This document shows, piece after piece, positions 45,261 to 57,900 of a DNA stretch of 64,000 bases. The translations under genes were made by a program, and so were the position numbers. The first letter of the stretch is position 1; every line of letters starts with the position of its first letter. Source of the DNA: Humulus lupulus (lineage: Eukaryota > Streptophyta > Magnoliopsida > Rosales > Cannabaceae). Below the pieces are notes generated by a model that saw nothing but the letters and a program-made list of their open reading frames with translations, did not search any database and was not told the origin of the DNA. Where the stretch lies: NCBI RefSeq assembly GCF_963169125.1, contig NC_084795.1:92500911-92564910 (forward strand), written 5' to 3'.

Positions 45261-48200
45261 ACTATCCCCTCCTTACAAAAATTTCGTCCTCGAAATTTTA
45301 TCTAAACTGTCCGGAATATAAATTCCGCACAACTGATTCCAGTTTCCCAGGTCATTCCTTGACCTCGCTGTTTCTGAAATATTACCTTAACTCAAGGTAC
45401 AATTTTGTTCCTCAGAACCTTACTTTCGATCTCATAACTGAGCTGGCCACTCCACATAAAATAACTCCATCTTCAGCTGCAGATCCCCATAACTCAACAC
45501 ATGAGTTTCTCTAACCCATGTCCCCAACATGAAATATATATACACTATGTACAGTTGACAGTGCCAAAATTGTTATCAACTTAAAAGCAACCTCACTGAT
45601 CCTTTCCAGGATCCAAACAATCTTAATACTCTCGGGTCCAACTTGCTCTTATCTCCTCACCCCTTTATCCTTGGTGATATTCTGAGAAAGGTACAATCTT
45701 CTAATTGGAACCCCATATTTTTGCTTTCCAATTCAATAAAACTCTTTCATTTACTTTGAAAAGTGAGTCTCCAAGCTCTAACCTTTAATAATCTCAATGA
45801 TCCCCTTAGCTACCTCAGGATCCAAATATAACCTCATGTATTTCATTCCAAGGAATGGATAATATATGTTTCCTATTATACCCTATCTCATCAAGTGTTC
45901 TTCCAATAACTAGATAACTCTTTCTCGCTCTCTCTCTATGATTTACCATCAGTCTGAGAATAATCAAATGCACCTGATTTCAATTATCTATTCATCGTCT
46001 TCCTTAACTCTCCCAAGACCTGAGAATTAAACAAAGTCCTCATTCAAAGAAATAAACCTTGAATTCCATGAAGGCATACTATCTATCTCGCATAGAGTTC
46101 TGAATACTGATCAGCTGTGTAACTTGTCCTTACTGATAAAAGTGAATTCACCCCAAATGTTGGACCATAATGACCCAACCATCCCATGCTGACCCACCGT
46201 CTTGGCAGCCCACTGCGATACCTATCGCGATGTTCCCTTATTCCCATTATAAAATACTCAGAGGCTGTAATAGCCTTACTGGTTTCTGACACCTTGTCCT
46301 GACCTGCTAACAGGTTAAGAGCTTTGTCCTATATTCCATTATGTTCATCTCCATCCCAGGCAACCAATATAAAACCTTCAAATTCTGGTACCTTTTTCCT
46401 GATGTCTGGATGAAAAGACCAAGAGAGTAGTATGAGATTCATCCAAAATTTCCATGTAATTCTGGTGTCCAGCAGATTCCAGATCTGATCCTTATATTAC
46501 AATAAACTTATACCTGACACTGTAAAATCCTCAGCTAACCTAGTTAAGACTTTGCCTTCAATTCTTTCCATCTAGGGTTTACTTAACTGTCTTTCTTTGA
46601 TCCTTTATGAGATAATAATTCTAAGTATCAAACTGGCCACCTAGCCCACTAGAAACTCCACTCTAGTTCTAGTCGGATCCTTTAATCAACATCATGCATA
46701 GACAATCACCTTTTTTCCTGTCACTGAGGTGTCATAACAACTCACAAACTGTTTCCGACCTGCAAAAAGACCCAGAGCTCATCCCGAAATATTCCTTGAC
46801 CTTGGCAAATTTCCAACCAAGAATACATCACAACACCATCAATCAAGACAATCACAAATCCAATTCTGATAATCTTTGAATACTATCTTCACCCATTTCA
46901 CAAAAATAATTTGGCATTGACCAAATCCTCAACACATGACTCAGCATCCCCAGTGCCCTTATCTATTATAATAACAGTCTTTTGCATATCCTTCCCTTTG
47001 ATCTTTAGCTGGTAATAACCAAATCAAAGATCTCTAGCTGTCCCTGATCTCTAGCCGGTAATAACCAGATCAAAGATCTCTAGCTGTCCCTGGTCACTAG
47101 CTGGTAATAACCAGATCAAAGATCTACCTTAAAGAACATCATCCTACTCAACGATTGAGCCTTTAGTTCTTACAGCTGTGTTGAAATCATTCAATACAGC
47201 GCCCTAGATCTGATTCCATCCCTGGCACCAATCCAATCACCATTCTATCTCTTTATGCAAATGTACCCCTTGACAAATTCCTTGGAAACTTATCCGAAAA
47301 CTCACAGACTAATCCAGTCTGTCTTGATCCCACTGGTACAACTTAAGTAGTGTCCATCACACTAGCTAAGGTTCTAACCATCCCCCTTGTAGTAAACCTC
47401 TAACTCTAAATACAAATGCCATTTATACAGCGCCAATTACTGCAAGGGTTTCTCCCTTTTAAACTCAAGAATTACTGTTCCTTCCTTGAAATCCATCATC
47501 GTCCCCATACTTGACTAACCATTCCATATTCAAAATCCTTACGTTGTAGCTGTCTTCGAAGATACTTTAAGTAGTAGCTGATATGTTCACCGGTCTTAAT
47601 GTGCTTCTGATATCAAATTTCTTAATACCTGATCTTTTCCCTTCCTATAATATGACCTTGAGTACCCTTGAAAAAACAAAGTTAATACCTTCTGAAACCT
47701 TACCTATGACCCTGCCGCATCAGTCGTAATATCATCAGTGTAGTAGTCGTTCACATTCCGATTCTAGCTGGGGAGTAGTTCAACACATCTCTAATGAACT
47801 TGAATGTAATCCATTCATGTCATTTCTACATTCTCTGCTTGTTGGACTTATCCATGTCATTGAAGTATAAAACGATTAGGAACCTTTACTATTAATCCAT
47901 CACACCCCACTCGGTACAAGTAATAATTCCTGAAATGTCTCTTTCCTTGATCCTTATCTGGTAATAACTAGATCGATGATCAACTCCTGAAGACATTGTC
48001 CTGTCTTGTAATGGGGCATTTAAACTCTTCATCCCTAGCAGGCGATATCAACAAGTCCCATGATACAATGCTATGTCCAATTCACTTCTAAGTCACATAC
48101 TTCTTCAGGTGAACCAATTATTCCTTAAGCCAAACTAATATCATTCTTCATAACACCCCTGATACCAAATCCACCCATTCCCAAGTTCCGAACCGTACCC

Positions 48201-49134
48201 AGCAACTCCTTGCATACTCAGCTGGATCCTTACTAACCAATTTAGTTTCCATTCAGTTTAATCCACATACTTTGGGAGATGCCCTTGACAGTCCAGGGTT
48301 GTCCCTTATGTAACACATTAGCTTTCCCTCAGGCCCTTGTCAAAGCTCCCATATGACAAGCTCAACCAATTCCCCTATGAACCCCTTTACCACTCATATT
48401 TTAATTCTTCCTTGTAGAATTGCTAACCCTTCCTCAACAAGTACTCATATCTGAATCTTTCCTGGGAGACACACAGCACCAAGCTCTTTCAGCTCTTTTT
48501 CTAACCAAAACAAAAACTATCCAATCCACTGGTCACTTCCAAAGAACTAGCCTTGGGCTCTGAACGAATAAGGCATCCCAGTCTTCCCTTCTCTACTCTT
48601 GGGAAATCCGCCCTAGCGTACAAAATCATCCCATATAGAGAACGTGCCCTTACCCGACACCTTTCCAGATAGTGTCTTTCGCTTATGGTGCACACTAAAT
48701 AACATCACTAGGCTTCATCCCTGTCTTGTTAGCCAACCTGTGAACTAAACCCCCTTCCTGTCAAGACCAGGAGCCACAGAACCACGTTCATACCAAACAC
48801 TATGCTTTCCATATACCGATAAACAGGTATAGCATATAAGTTCAATTTAAACATATAATCACCTGCAATCCATATACCAATCATTATCCAAGTATTCATT
48901 CACATGCAAGAGCAATGCTAATTAGCACGCCTCAATATCATCACACAGCAGTCAAAGGCCAGACCCTATCAGTATCTTATGCTCCCTATTAATCATACCA
49001 ATTAATACACTCATATTTCATTCAAGCACTTAAGTATACAATTTCATGTATTCAATTACAAACCCTTGAGTCGAGCTTGTCTTTAGCGGTGAGTGTACAT
49101 GTCCAGCCAGTCTTCAGGAACCCATAAACCTAGA
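45261..49134 (-). pseudogene. Remains of Tekay-like gag-pol and leader
   Basis: It is strongly eroded, but landmarks remain on the minus strand. Near 45290-45430 is the pol tail (LRNKIVP, stop, VKVIFQKQ, MTWETG), matching the intact-type LRNKTIPLVKVLWRN...EEATWEL. Near 46000-46130 is integrase (SVRTSYTADQYSELYAR), matching SSTYSVEQYAELYVR of the plus-strand element. Near 49060-49130 is the post-PBS leader (GGGTTCCTGAAGACTGGCTG). RT and gag cannot be followed by eye. A three-copy 46-bp tandem repeat lies at 47000-47130. No working protein is possible. Confidence 0.65.
47000..47130. repeat. 46-bp tandem repeat, three copies
   Basis: The unit GATCTCTAGCTGGTAATAAC, continuing CAGATCAAAGATCTCTAGCTGTCCCT, is repeated from 47000, 47046 and 47092 (the last partial). 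The inner GGTAATAACC is itself nearly palindromic. Confidence 0.85.
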
Positions 49135-50062
49135 TGTTGACCACGGTTTTGGCCAACGACGAGTAAATGTCAAAACTACAGTAAACCTTCAAGAGAAAAC
49201 GACACTGGCGATTTTTATAGTGGTTCAGCCCCAATGTGTTGGTAATAGCCTAGTCCACTTAGAGTTATGATTATAAATCTACACTCAAGATCAGATGAAC
49301 CTGAGTCAACTAAGTTTCTTCAATGCAGATGAAAAGAATACAATATTTCTCTAAAAATGTAAAATATTCTCTTAGGAAAATCATAATTCGAATCCCTTCT
49401 ATGATGCCATGAGCTTTGTATTTATAAGCCCAGGATCGTACAAACGCAGTCCCTCATAATCGGGATCTTTCTGTTATTCTTTCAATATTTTAATTAATAA
49501 TAACATCTAAAATACAACATGAAAATTCACTTTGAAGCGACTATTCCCTAGATACACACGTCGTAATTTATTTATTTTATTTCAAAAAATAAATAAATAA
49601 ATAAAAATGGAAACAATACGCGATTCTTTGGGATAATATAAGAGATTCCCGCGCAGGTATGACTGATTCTAGCTGAAGCTGTTACTGGGGTCTCTTGCGC
49701 AGCAATGATCTGTTTATTCGGTCCACATCACACCCAGAAGGGAAACTGGAGGGCCAAAACACTTCACCGGTTGGGCAAACCCTCACTGGTCGGCCAAGAC
49801 AAGTGACTGGTCGGCCAAGACAAGTGATTGGTCGGCCAAACACATATCTGGTCGGCCAAACACCTGACTGGTCAGATAAGCACATGACTGGTCGAACAAG
49901 CACCTAACTGGTTGGACAAGCACCTGACTAGTCGGACAAGCACCTGACTAGTCGGACAAGCACCTAACTGGTTGGATCACTCGTAAGCCAGATTACCCAG
50001 CCATTCCTTACCATTTGTCACTTCTATTGCCACGTCATCGTTTTCAAATTTTGGGGATAACA
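49135..50062 (-). repeat. 3' LTR (minus) of the Tat element
   Basis: Bounded by TGTTGACCACGG and TTGGGGATAACA. It contains about ten units of a 20-bp minisatellite (CTGGTCGGACAAGCACCTGA type, 49785-49985) and a ~110-bp block (49525-49620) absent from the other LTR. Confidence 0.93.
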
Positions 50063-50080
50063 TTTTCCCCCCAAGTTTAT
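50063..50080 (-). other. Polypurine tract of the Tat element
   Basis: Read on the minus strand, AACTTGGGGGGAAAA directly precedes the LTR start TGTTATCCCC. Confidence 0.85.
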
Positions 50081-50290
50081 TATATGATATTCTCACATAA
50101 TAAACTTTTTTCTCCACTGCTGACGGCATAATAATAAAAAATCTAACTGTACACATTTTCCCACCTCTGCAACAAAACACGACGCCTTAGCAGACCACTA
50201 TCATTGTAATTAACTGCTCCCAATCGTGGGGAGATAACATACCCAAGGGAATTCCAAGAGTCTAAGAATAAGTGACAATTTCCACTTTTT

Positions 50291-50304
50291 CCCTTTAAAT
50301 AGAC
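50291..50304 (+). promoter_or_regulatory. Candidate promoter of the antisense gene
   Basis: CCTTTAAATAGACCC is TATA-like and lies ~30-50 bp upstream of a leader-like stretch (50320-50490). That stretch ends in a strong donor context, GG/GTAAGCTC. Together with the acceptor at 51525 this suggests an own plus-strand transcript. It is an inference from motifs only. Confidence 0.4.
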
Positions 50305-50489
50305 CCATAAGTGCTCATAATCTCATAAGCAAAAGGAAGATCAAAAAGCTCCCAAACTCCTTCATCTTTTTTCTTTTGGTCGTGTACCCCCAAAAGCTCT
50401 CCTCTTGGCTGAAAAGCTTCAAGGATTTCAAGAAGGTTCAATTTTCTTCAAGAAAAAACAAGCATTCCTCAAGATATCAACACATTTGG

Positions 50490-51525
50490 GTAAGCTCTTC
50501 TTTCTCATCTCCATTTATGTGTTTTTTCCTTTCTCAAAGATTTAGGAAAAAACTTGTAGGCCGAAACCCTTACTCAACATACACCCATGAACTTGTGTTT
50601 GAATCCTTGATGAATAATGTGTATTGTGGCTGTCCTTGGGTATTTGATGATAGATAGGATCCCTAGAACTTCATATGAACCTTTCAAATCCCATATTTTG
50701 ATCTTGTTGTTGTGTATTTTGAGTGAGGAAAAGTGTTTGTGTCAATGCTCCTTGGGATTTAAGCTTTTTCGAAATGGGTTTAGGGAAAACATTCATGGCC
50801 GATCGGTCATGGCCTTTTTTTTTTTTTTGCTTGAATATTCGAGGATGCCTATGGCTGCTCGACCTTCCATCCGCTCGGACCAACACCCACCAATCGGGTA
50901 TCACATAGCCTCCCTCGGACGGACCAATGACTGCTCGGGCGAAAGGCCCCTCGGGTGCCTTGATGTCCCTTAGAATTCTGGTGCTCCTCGGATGCCTTGG
51001 CATAACCTACACCGATCGGACACCATGCGCGCCTGCTGCGCTCCTCGGGTGCGCACATGCCTGCCCAGATGGCATGCACCCGATTGGCCATCACGAAGGC
51101 ACGTCTGCCCAGATGGCACGAACATGCGCGCCTGCTGCGCTCCTCGGGTGCACACCTCGGCTTGGACACCCTTCAACCGCCAGGATGCCCAGATGCAACC
51201 AATCGGATGGCACGCCCTTCAACCGCCCGGATGCACACACAACCGATCGGATGGCACAGACAACAAGCCTAACTCCTTGGCATCTTCGGACATATTTGAT
51301 GCAACCACTCGGGTGCATGCATCGACCACTCGGTCATGTGCACTGCTCGGTCTCACGAATGTCCCCAAGCACTTTTAGACATCAAAGTTTCTTTTTTACT
51401 CATGCACGCTATATTTTTACTACTTAGATAAATATTTTCTGAGTAGTAAAAATAAATATTTTTCTGTTAAACTGATTGGTTTATGTTTGTTTGGTTACTC
51501 ACCTCCCCATTTTTATTTTTTGTAG
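50490..51525 (+). other. Probable leader intron of the antisense gene, with GC-rich repeats
   Basis: The donor-like GGGTAAGCTC at ~50488 and the acceptor TTTTTTGTAG just before ATG 51526 frame a ~1-kb intron. Inside, 50840-51370 is GC-rich, with repeated GCGCCTGCTGCGCTCCTCGG (twice) and ACCGATCGGATGGCAC-like units. Open frames here exist on both strands and are composition artefacts. Confidence 0.45.
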
Positions 51526-53980
51526 ATGAATCATTTTAACTATAGGGGAGGTGACAACCATACAAATTCTGACACTTCCATTCCACAATCAAGCGATACT
51601 CCTCAAAGTAGCGACTCTTCATCAAAGTCTCCTAGCAGTCGTACCCTCGAAGATCGCCTTCGGCGTCTTAAAAAGATCCTTCCCCGATCAGCCTTATATT
51701 TCCTCCATGAAAAACAGTTTCTCAATCAACAGGCTGAACATTCAAAAATGAGGGTGCAGAAATCCAATAGACTTCCTCAGGACCAAGACCCTCAGGTGGC
51801 TCACAGAGCGGCACAGAAAGTAGTGGAACGCAGTGAAGTTCGAACTATGGCTTCTTCAAGACCGCCTCGCCAGATACAAAAACCCAGCAAGCCTCGGAGA
51901 AAAATCATTAAGAAATTTACCACCGAGATTAAAAAATTAGCCATTCAAAAACCAAGAAAAGATGAAGAAGAAACACCCTCTTGGTTTACAGCCAAACCCT
52001 ACAAACTTAACCCCTGCATGTTCGACAAACACATTCAAGCCTCAGGCCTGAAAGGGGTTAACGTGATATGTCCGCGCCCTCATCAGAGAGCCAATAAGCT
52101 TGGTGGACCTTACTGTGCTTGGTCTAGGTACCACATATTCGCAGGAGCTACCATTCCATTGCATCCTTTCTTTCGGTCAATGGCAGACTACTTCAACGTC
52201 TCTCCTTTCCAGATTGCTCCCAATGGGATTCAGGCATTGTCCGCTTTATACATTCTTTACTTCCTGTAAGGTTGGGATCCACCCACTCCTCATGAAGTGC
52301 ACTATCTCTTCGACTTCAGGACCAACCCAAGCCACAAGAATACATGTTTTTTCCACCTATTCCATAGGCATAAAGGGATCAAATACCTCCATGGTATCGC
52401 TCATAAATCAAATCCCAGAAAATACTATACAGAGTATTTTCTGACTTCAGATATCAAAGCCAACAACTTAGCTTTTACACATGCGGTTCCATTTCACCAG
52501 CCCTTGCCTACCAAGGAAATGTGTTCCCGAGCAGAAAAATTGGCTAACATGCCCACCGAGGAGAAGAATGTAAAGGAGTTGTTAACGTGGACAATCTTCA
52601 GATGGTGGGGCTATTACCAAGTAACCAAAACATCCTAGTAGAAAGTACTACTGAGGAAGCGAATGCAACTGACCAGTCCAACGCTGACACCGAGGTAGTG
52701 ACCGATCAGTTCTCTCCTGGACCATCTCCCTATTCTTGTAGACCAAGTGACCTTATCATTAGGGAACCCCTGCCAGAGGATCAACGTAGACGTGTCATTC
52801 CCACACAGCCTGGGAAAGGAAAGACCATTCAGCTTCATAGGGACTTCAGGTCATCATCTGATGAAGAGGACAACTTTCTTGATCAAATCCTAAACTCAGG
52901 TTCAGTAGTCATAGGGTGATGTTTGGTTATAGATAACTTGGTTATACGGGATTTATAGAGTTTTCTGGTAGTAGTAAAGTATTTATCTACATATTGCTCC
53001 ACTTTTTACTAACAAATCTTGCGTTTACTCTTTTGCAAATTCAGAGATGTTCATGCAATTCAACACTACCCTTGCCCAAAAGAGGAAACCTGGGGAGGGA
53101 AGTGGCTCAACTCCTCCAAACAAGGTCCCAAGGAGAACCCCGACCAGCCAGGGTAGACAACCCGAGTAGCCCATCATGATCCCACAGATGACCCCCTCAT
53201 CGATTTCTCCCTCTGCGAATTTAACCCCCACTCGCTCGACTGGCAACATTGGGAGGGAATTACTTGAGCAAACTCTTCACGACGCTGCAACAATTCAAAG
53301 CTTTGAATCTCTGTCTCGGCTCAGTGTTGAAGTTGTTCTGCAAAGGGGGATGGCCCAACTGATGAATGTAAGTATTTTATCATAAGACATCCAAGTTTTT
53401 TATTATTTGCTTTTTACTTGTAGTAACTTTCAGTTTTCCACTGCATTCGCTTATTACGATCAGCCATGCTCAGCACCGAGCAGTGGACTATAAGGAATTA
53501 ATCAAGGTCTTGAATGATCAACTAGTAGACGCCCAAACCAAAGTAGAAACTTTAACTTCTTCTGAAAAGGATCTCAAATCCAATGTTGAGCATATGGAGA
53601 AAACCATTGCCGAGCGGGATGGATCTCTTCGGGAGCTGGCTGATGAAAACCAGAAGCAACTTCAAATTAGCAAGATGTTGACTGATCAGGTAGAGAAACT
53701 GACTCGCGAGAACGAGGAGCTGAAGCGAGAAAAGGAAGCCGATCTCGCTCGCTACGAGGAGATTTGTTTCAATTGCTTCTACCAGGTGTGGAAGTTGAAC
53801 AAACCCCTCAGCCTCGACTTTCTCACAGAGGAGGCCAAAACAGAAGAGCTTGCCAAATGCGAGGCAAAGGCTGCTGAGGAGGCAGCTAATCCTGCTGGTG
53901 TCACACCTTTTTCTCCCACGCTATCGTTCCGACCAGAAGAAACCACTGATGCTAAGGAAGGTGTTGATCAACCTGAGTGA
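51526..53980 (+). pseudogene. Extra antisense gene of the Tat element (putative gypsy-type transposon domain plus coiled coil)
   Basis: It starts at ATG 51526, right after a 3' splice site. Exon 1 (to ~52900) has a Ser-rich and basic N-terminus, then the domain annotated in plants as 'putative gypsy type transposon' (PF04195 by recollection): GATIPLHPFFRSMADYFNVS and GWDPPTPHEVHYLFDF, ending WTIFRWWGYY. Further exons: 53044-53367 and 53464-53980. The last is a long coiled coil (LTDQVEKLTRENEELKREKE) with an acidic end. A stop (CAA to TAA) at 52267 and a 1-nt shift near 52620 break it. Extra ORFs in this position and orientation are known in Tat-lineage elements; their function is not established. 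The promoter-like motif at 50291 suggests independent transcription. Confidence 0.75.
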
Positions 53981-54950
53981 CAACCCGATCAGGAAGCCCC
54001 ATAGCTGACCAGTGAGCCTCCATCGAACCAGCTAACTCCTTACCAGACTAGTAGACATTTGTTTTATATTTTGCTATTGTACTTTGCTCGTATGGCCGAG
54101 CTATTGAAATGAACACTTCACTTTTTTAGACTTGAGTCATTTAAAAGTTTTATTACATAGATGCCTTATATTTTCATATGAGTACTTAGTTTTCTAACTT
54201 AGAAATTCTAAACATTTCATAAGTTACTACTAAGCATGCTTTCTCACATTCTTATTGCTCTAATATTTTATGAGCATAGCGTTTTGTTTACACACGAATA
54301 GTTGTTCTTAACTTAAAATTTTGAAAAAATTTCAAGTTACTTAAGCTTTGTAAAGCAAGTTAGCTTAACGGCCCTTTTGACTTCAAAGATTTGCAAGTCA
54401 TCCTGAAAACAAATATCTTTGCTCGTGTTCTTATTGCTTGTGTTGAATTGTATACCAGTATACCCTATGTGTCCCCCAAGTGATTGAGGGTTGAAAAATC
54501 CTTGATCACTTGCTACTTGACCGAATTTGTCCGAGCAGTTATTACTCGTGAAACACATTGAATATAAAGAGGATATTTTAGCAGTTAAACACTGCAAAAA
54601 CATGCAACTATTTAAACGTTGGTCATTCATCTAATGGATACCGACCAGTTGAACATTGCCCGGTCTTTCCTCCAGAAAACCTTTTTTGTTTTAAGATGTA
54701 CTGACAATTGAACAATGCCAAAGTATGAATAATCAACACATATGCAAAATTTGTAGCAAGATTCGACTGTGCTACGCGTGATCTCTTTTATTACTCGTAA
54801 AAAAAAGGACAAAGCGTGTCTAATTACGAGTCTCAAACAAAATAAAATTGTTCAAAAATAACATGACTGGTTAGCAAATAGCCAGTTCACAAACAAACTT
54901 AAATAACAAGTTAAACACTTGAAACAAAGCTACTACTCTGTAAGCAGTAT
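53981..54950. other. Gap between the antisense gene and the pol end
   Basis: AT-rich and without a gene. It must hold the 3' ends of two convergent transcripts (antisense gene from the left, gag-pol from the right). Short open frames on the minus strand at 54337-54836 look random. Confidence 0.6.
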
Positions 54951-57900
54951 TTATTGATAATATTTCCTCAAGTGCTCGCCATTCCAATAGTTCCTGATCA
55001 GCTCTCCATTTAATCGAGAAAGTTTGTAAGTGTCAGGTGGTAAGACTTGCTCAATGTGGTACGGTCCCTCCCAGTTTGGTCCTAGCACTCCAGCTGCTTG
55101 ATCTCTGATGAACACCTTTCTGAGGACCAAATCTCCGACCTAGAACTTTCGATCTCTAACTTTGGAATTAAAATAGCGGGCCACCTTTTGTTGATGGGCA
55201 GCAACTCTCAAGTTTGCTTTTTCTCGTCTCTCTTCAAGAAAATCCAAAGATTCAGCTAACAACTGGTGATTCTCCTCCTGGTCATACGTCGTTCTCCGAT
55301 GAGATGGTGGGTCTACTTCGATAGGCAACATGGCTTCATATCCATATGCCAAGGAAAAAGGGGTATGACCAGTTGCTGTCCGAGCAGTAGTCCTGTATGA
55401 CCAAAGGACTTCTGGCAATTCTTTCGCCCAAGCACCCTTAGCGCGCTCTAGACGCTTTTTTAGAGTATCCTTCAAAGTCTTATTTATGGCTTCAACTTGC
55501 CCATTGGCTTGTGGATGAGCTACAGAGGAGAAACTTTTCGTAATTCCATGCCTAGTGCGGAAATTGGTAAATAAGTCACTATCAAACTGAGTGCCATTGT
55601 CAGAGACTATCTTCTTGGGTAGACCACAGCGACATATTATATTATTAACCACAAAATCTAACACTTTCTTCGAGGTGATCGTTGCTAGTGGTTCGGCTTC
55701 GGTCCACTTGGTGAAATAATCCACAGCAACTACTGCAAACTGTACTCCTCCTTTCCCTTTGGGTAGTTTCCCGATCAGATCAATGCCCCATACTGCAAAA
55801 GGCCATGGTCTCTGCATTTGCTTCAAGACATTCGGAGGTGCCCTGGGTACTTTAGAAAATCTCTGGCATTTATCACACTTCTTCACATACTCCATGGAAT
55901 CTTCATTCATTGTAGGCCAAAAAAATCCTTGCCGCAAAATCTTTTTAGATAGATTCTGCCCCCCAGCATGATCTCCACAGAACCCCTCATGCACTTCGGT
56001 CAATAAGTTTTTTGACTAGTCGGGTGCTATGCACCTTAGTAGTGGCAAAGAGTACCATCTTCTATACAACACCCCATCCATCATAATATACCTAGCAGCT
56101 TGTCTCATAACTTTCTTAGCTTCATTACGATTATCTGGGAGAATTCCTTGCTCAAGGTAAGTAATGATGGGTGTCATCCAAGTGTCAACTATTGTGATGG
56201 GCATGGCTTCTTGTTCATTAATGCTCGGCTCTGCCAAGTATTCCACTGGTACTATATTCAAAGTTTCAGCATCTTTTGCACTAGCTAATTTTGCTAGAGC
56301 GTCTACGTTAGAGTTCTGCTCCCGTGGTACCAGCTTAATAGTATACTCTTCGAATTGTGCTAGTAGATCCTTGTTCTTATTCAAGTACGCCATCATGCGT
56401 AGGCCCCTTGCTTTATATTCCCCTAAGACTTGGTAGACCACCAATTGGGAATCACTGTTTACTTCAACCGACCGGGCACAAACATCTCTAGCCCAGCGCA
56501 AGCCTGCTAGGAGGGCTTCATACTCTGCCTCATTATTAGAAGCGTTAAATCCGAACCTTAATGTGCAATGAATTCGGTGCTTCTCCGGCGTGACTAATAT
56601 AATTCCTGCTCCCGAATGATGTTCGTTTGATGACCCATCAACAAAGAGTTACCAAGTAGGAAGATCCTCTCTCTGCCCAGTCACATGCTCTTGCCGGTTG
56701 GGAATGTCAGCAATCCTAGTACATTCAGCAATAAAATCCGCCAAAGCATGTCCCTTAATAGTAGACCTCGGTTGGTATTTGATTTCGAATTGGCCCAATT
56801 CAACCGCCCATTTAAGTAGACGACCAGATGACTCTGGCTTCTTCAAGACTTGACGTAGGGGCTGGTCGGTAAGGTCTTTAATGGGATGTGCCTGGAAGTA
56901 CGGTTGCAGTTTGCCAGATGCAAGTACTAAGCAATACGCCAACTTCTCGATCATGGGATACCTGGACTCTGCTCCTATCAGTCGCTTGCTAACGTAGTAC
57001 ACTGGACGCTGCACTTTATCTTCCTCTCGTACTAGAGCAGCACTGACAGCATGCTCTGTGACTGCTAAGTAAACAAAGAGGTCTTCCCCATCAACTGGCT
57101 TCGAAAGAATAGGAGGTTGAGCCAAGTGTTCCTTTATGGCTTGAAAAGCTTGATCACATTCTTCCGTCCATTCAAACTTCTTGCTTCCTCTAAGCAAGTT
57201 AAAAAACGGGACACATTTGTCCGTTGATTTAGATATGAACTTGCTTAGAGCAGCGATCCGCCCAGTCAAGCTTTGCACATCCTTAATTCTGGCTAGAGAC
57301 TTCATTTCTGCAAGCGCCTTTATCTTCTCTGGATTTGCTTCTATTCCTCGCGAGTTAACAATAAACCCAAGAAATTTTCCAGAACTTACTCAAAATGAGC
57401 ATTTGAGGGGGTTCAACTTCATGTTGTATTTTCTCAATACTGCAAAGCATTCCTCCAAATCTCGTACATGTCCTTCAGCTTCCTTTGACTTCACCAGCAT
57501 GTCGTCTACGTACACCTCCATGTTCTTGCCGATTAAGTCACGGAACATGCCATTCACTAAACACTGGTAGGTGGCCCCGGCGTTCTTCAAGCCAAATGGC
57601 ATGACCTTATAACAGTATAGCCCTATGTCTATTCAGAAACTGGTATGCTCCTCATCGGGAGGATGCATACTAATCTGATTATACCCTGAGTAAGCGTCCA
57701 TAAAGGACAAAGTTTCATGACCAGAGGTCGCGTCAACCAACTGGTCTATTCTTGGCAAAGGAAAACAGTCTTTTGGACATGCTTTGTTCAGGTCAATAAA
57801 GTCCACACAAGTCCTCCATTTTCCATTGGACTTGGGCACTAATACTGGGTTTGAAACCCAGGTGGGGTAATATGCCTCCCTTATAAACTCGTTTTCCTTT

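Noticed and set aside
49785..49985. Regular 20-bp repeats that at first look like a CRISPR array
   Set aside because: The units are contiguous without unique spacers and lie in a plant LTR; it is a minisatellite.
50927..51427. Overlapping open frames on both strands between the Tat LTR and the antisense gene
   Set aside because: GC-rich tandem repeats inside a probable intron; no recognisable protein in any frame.
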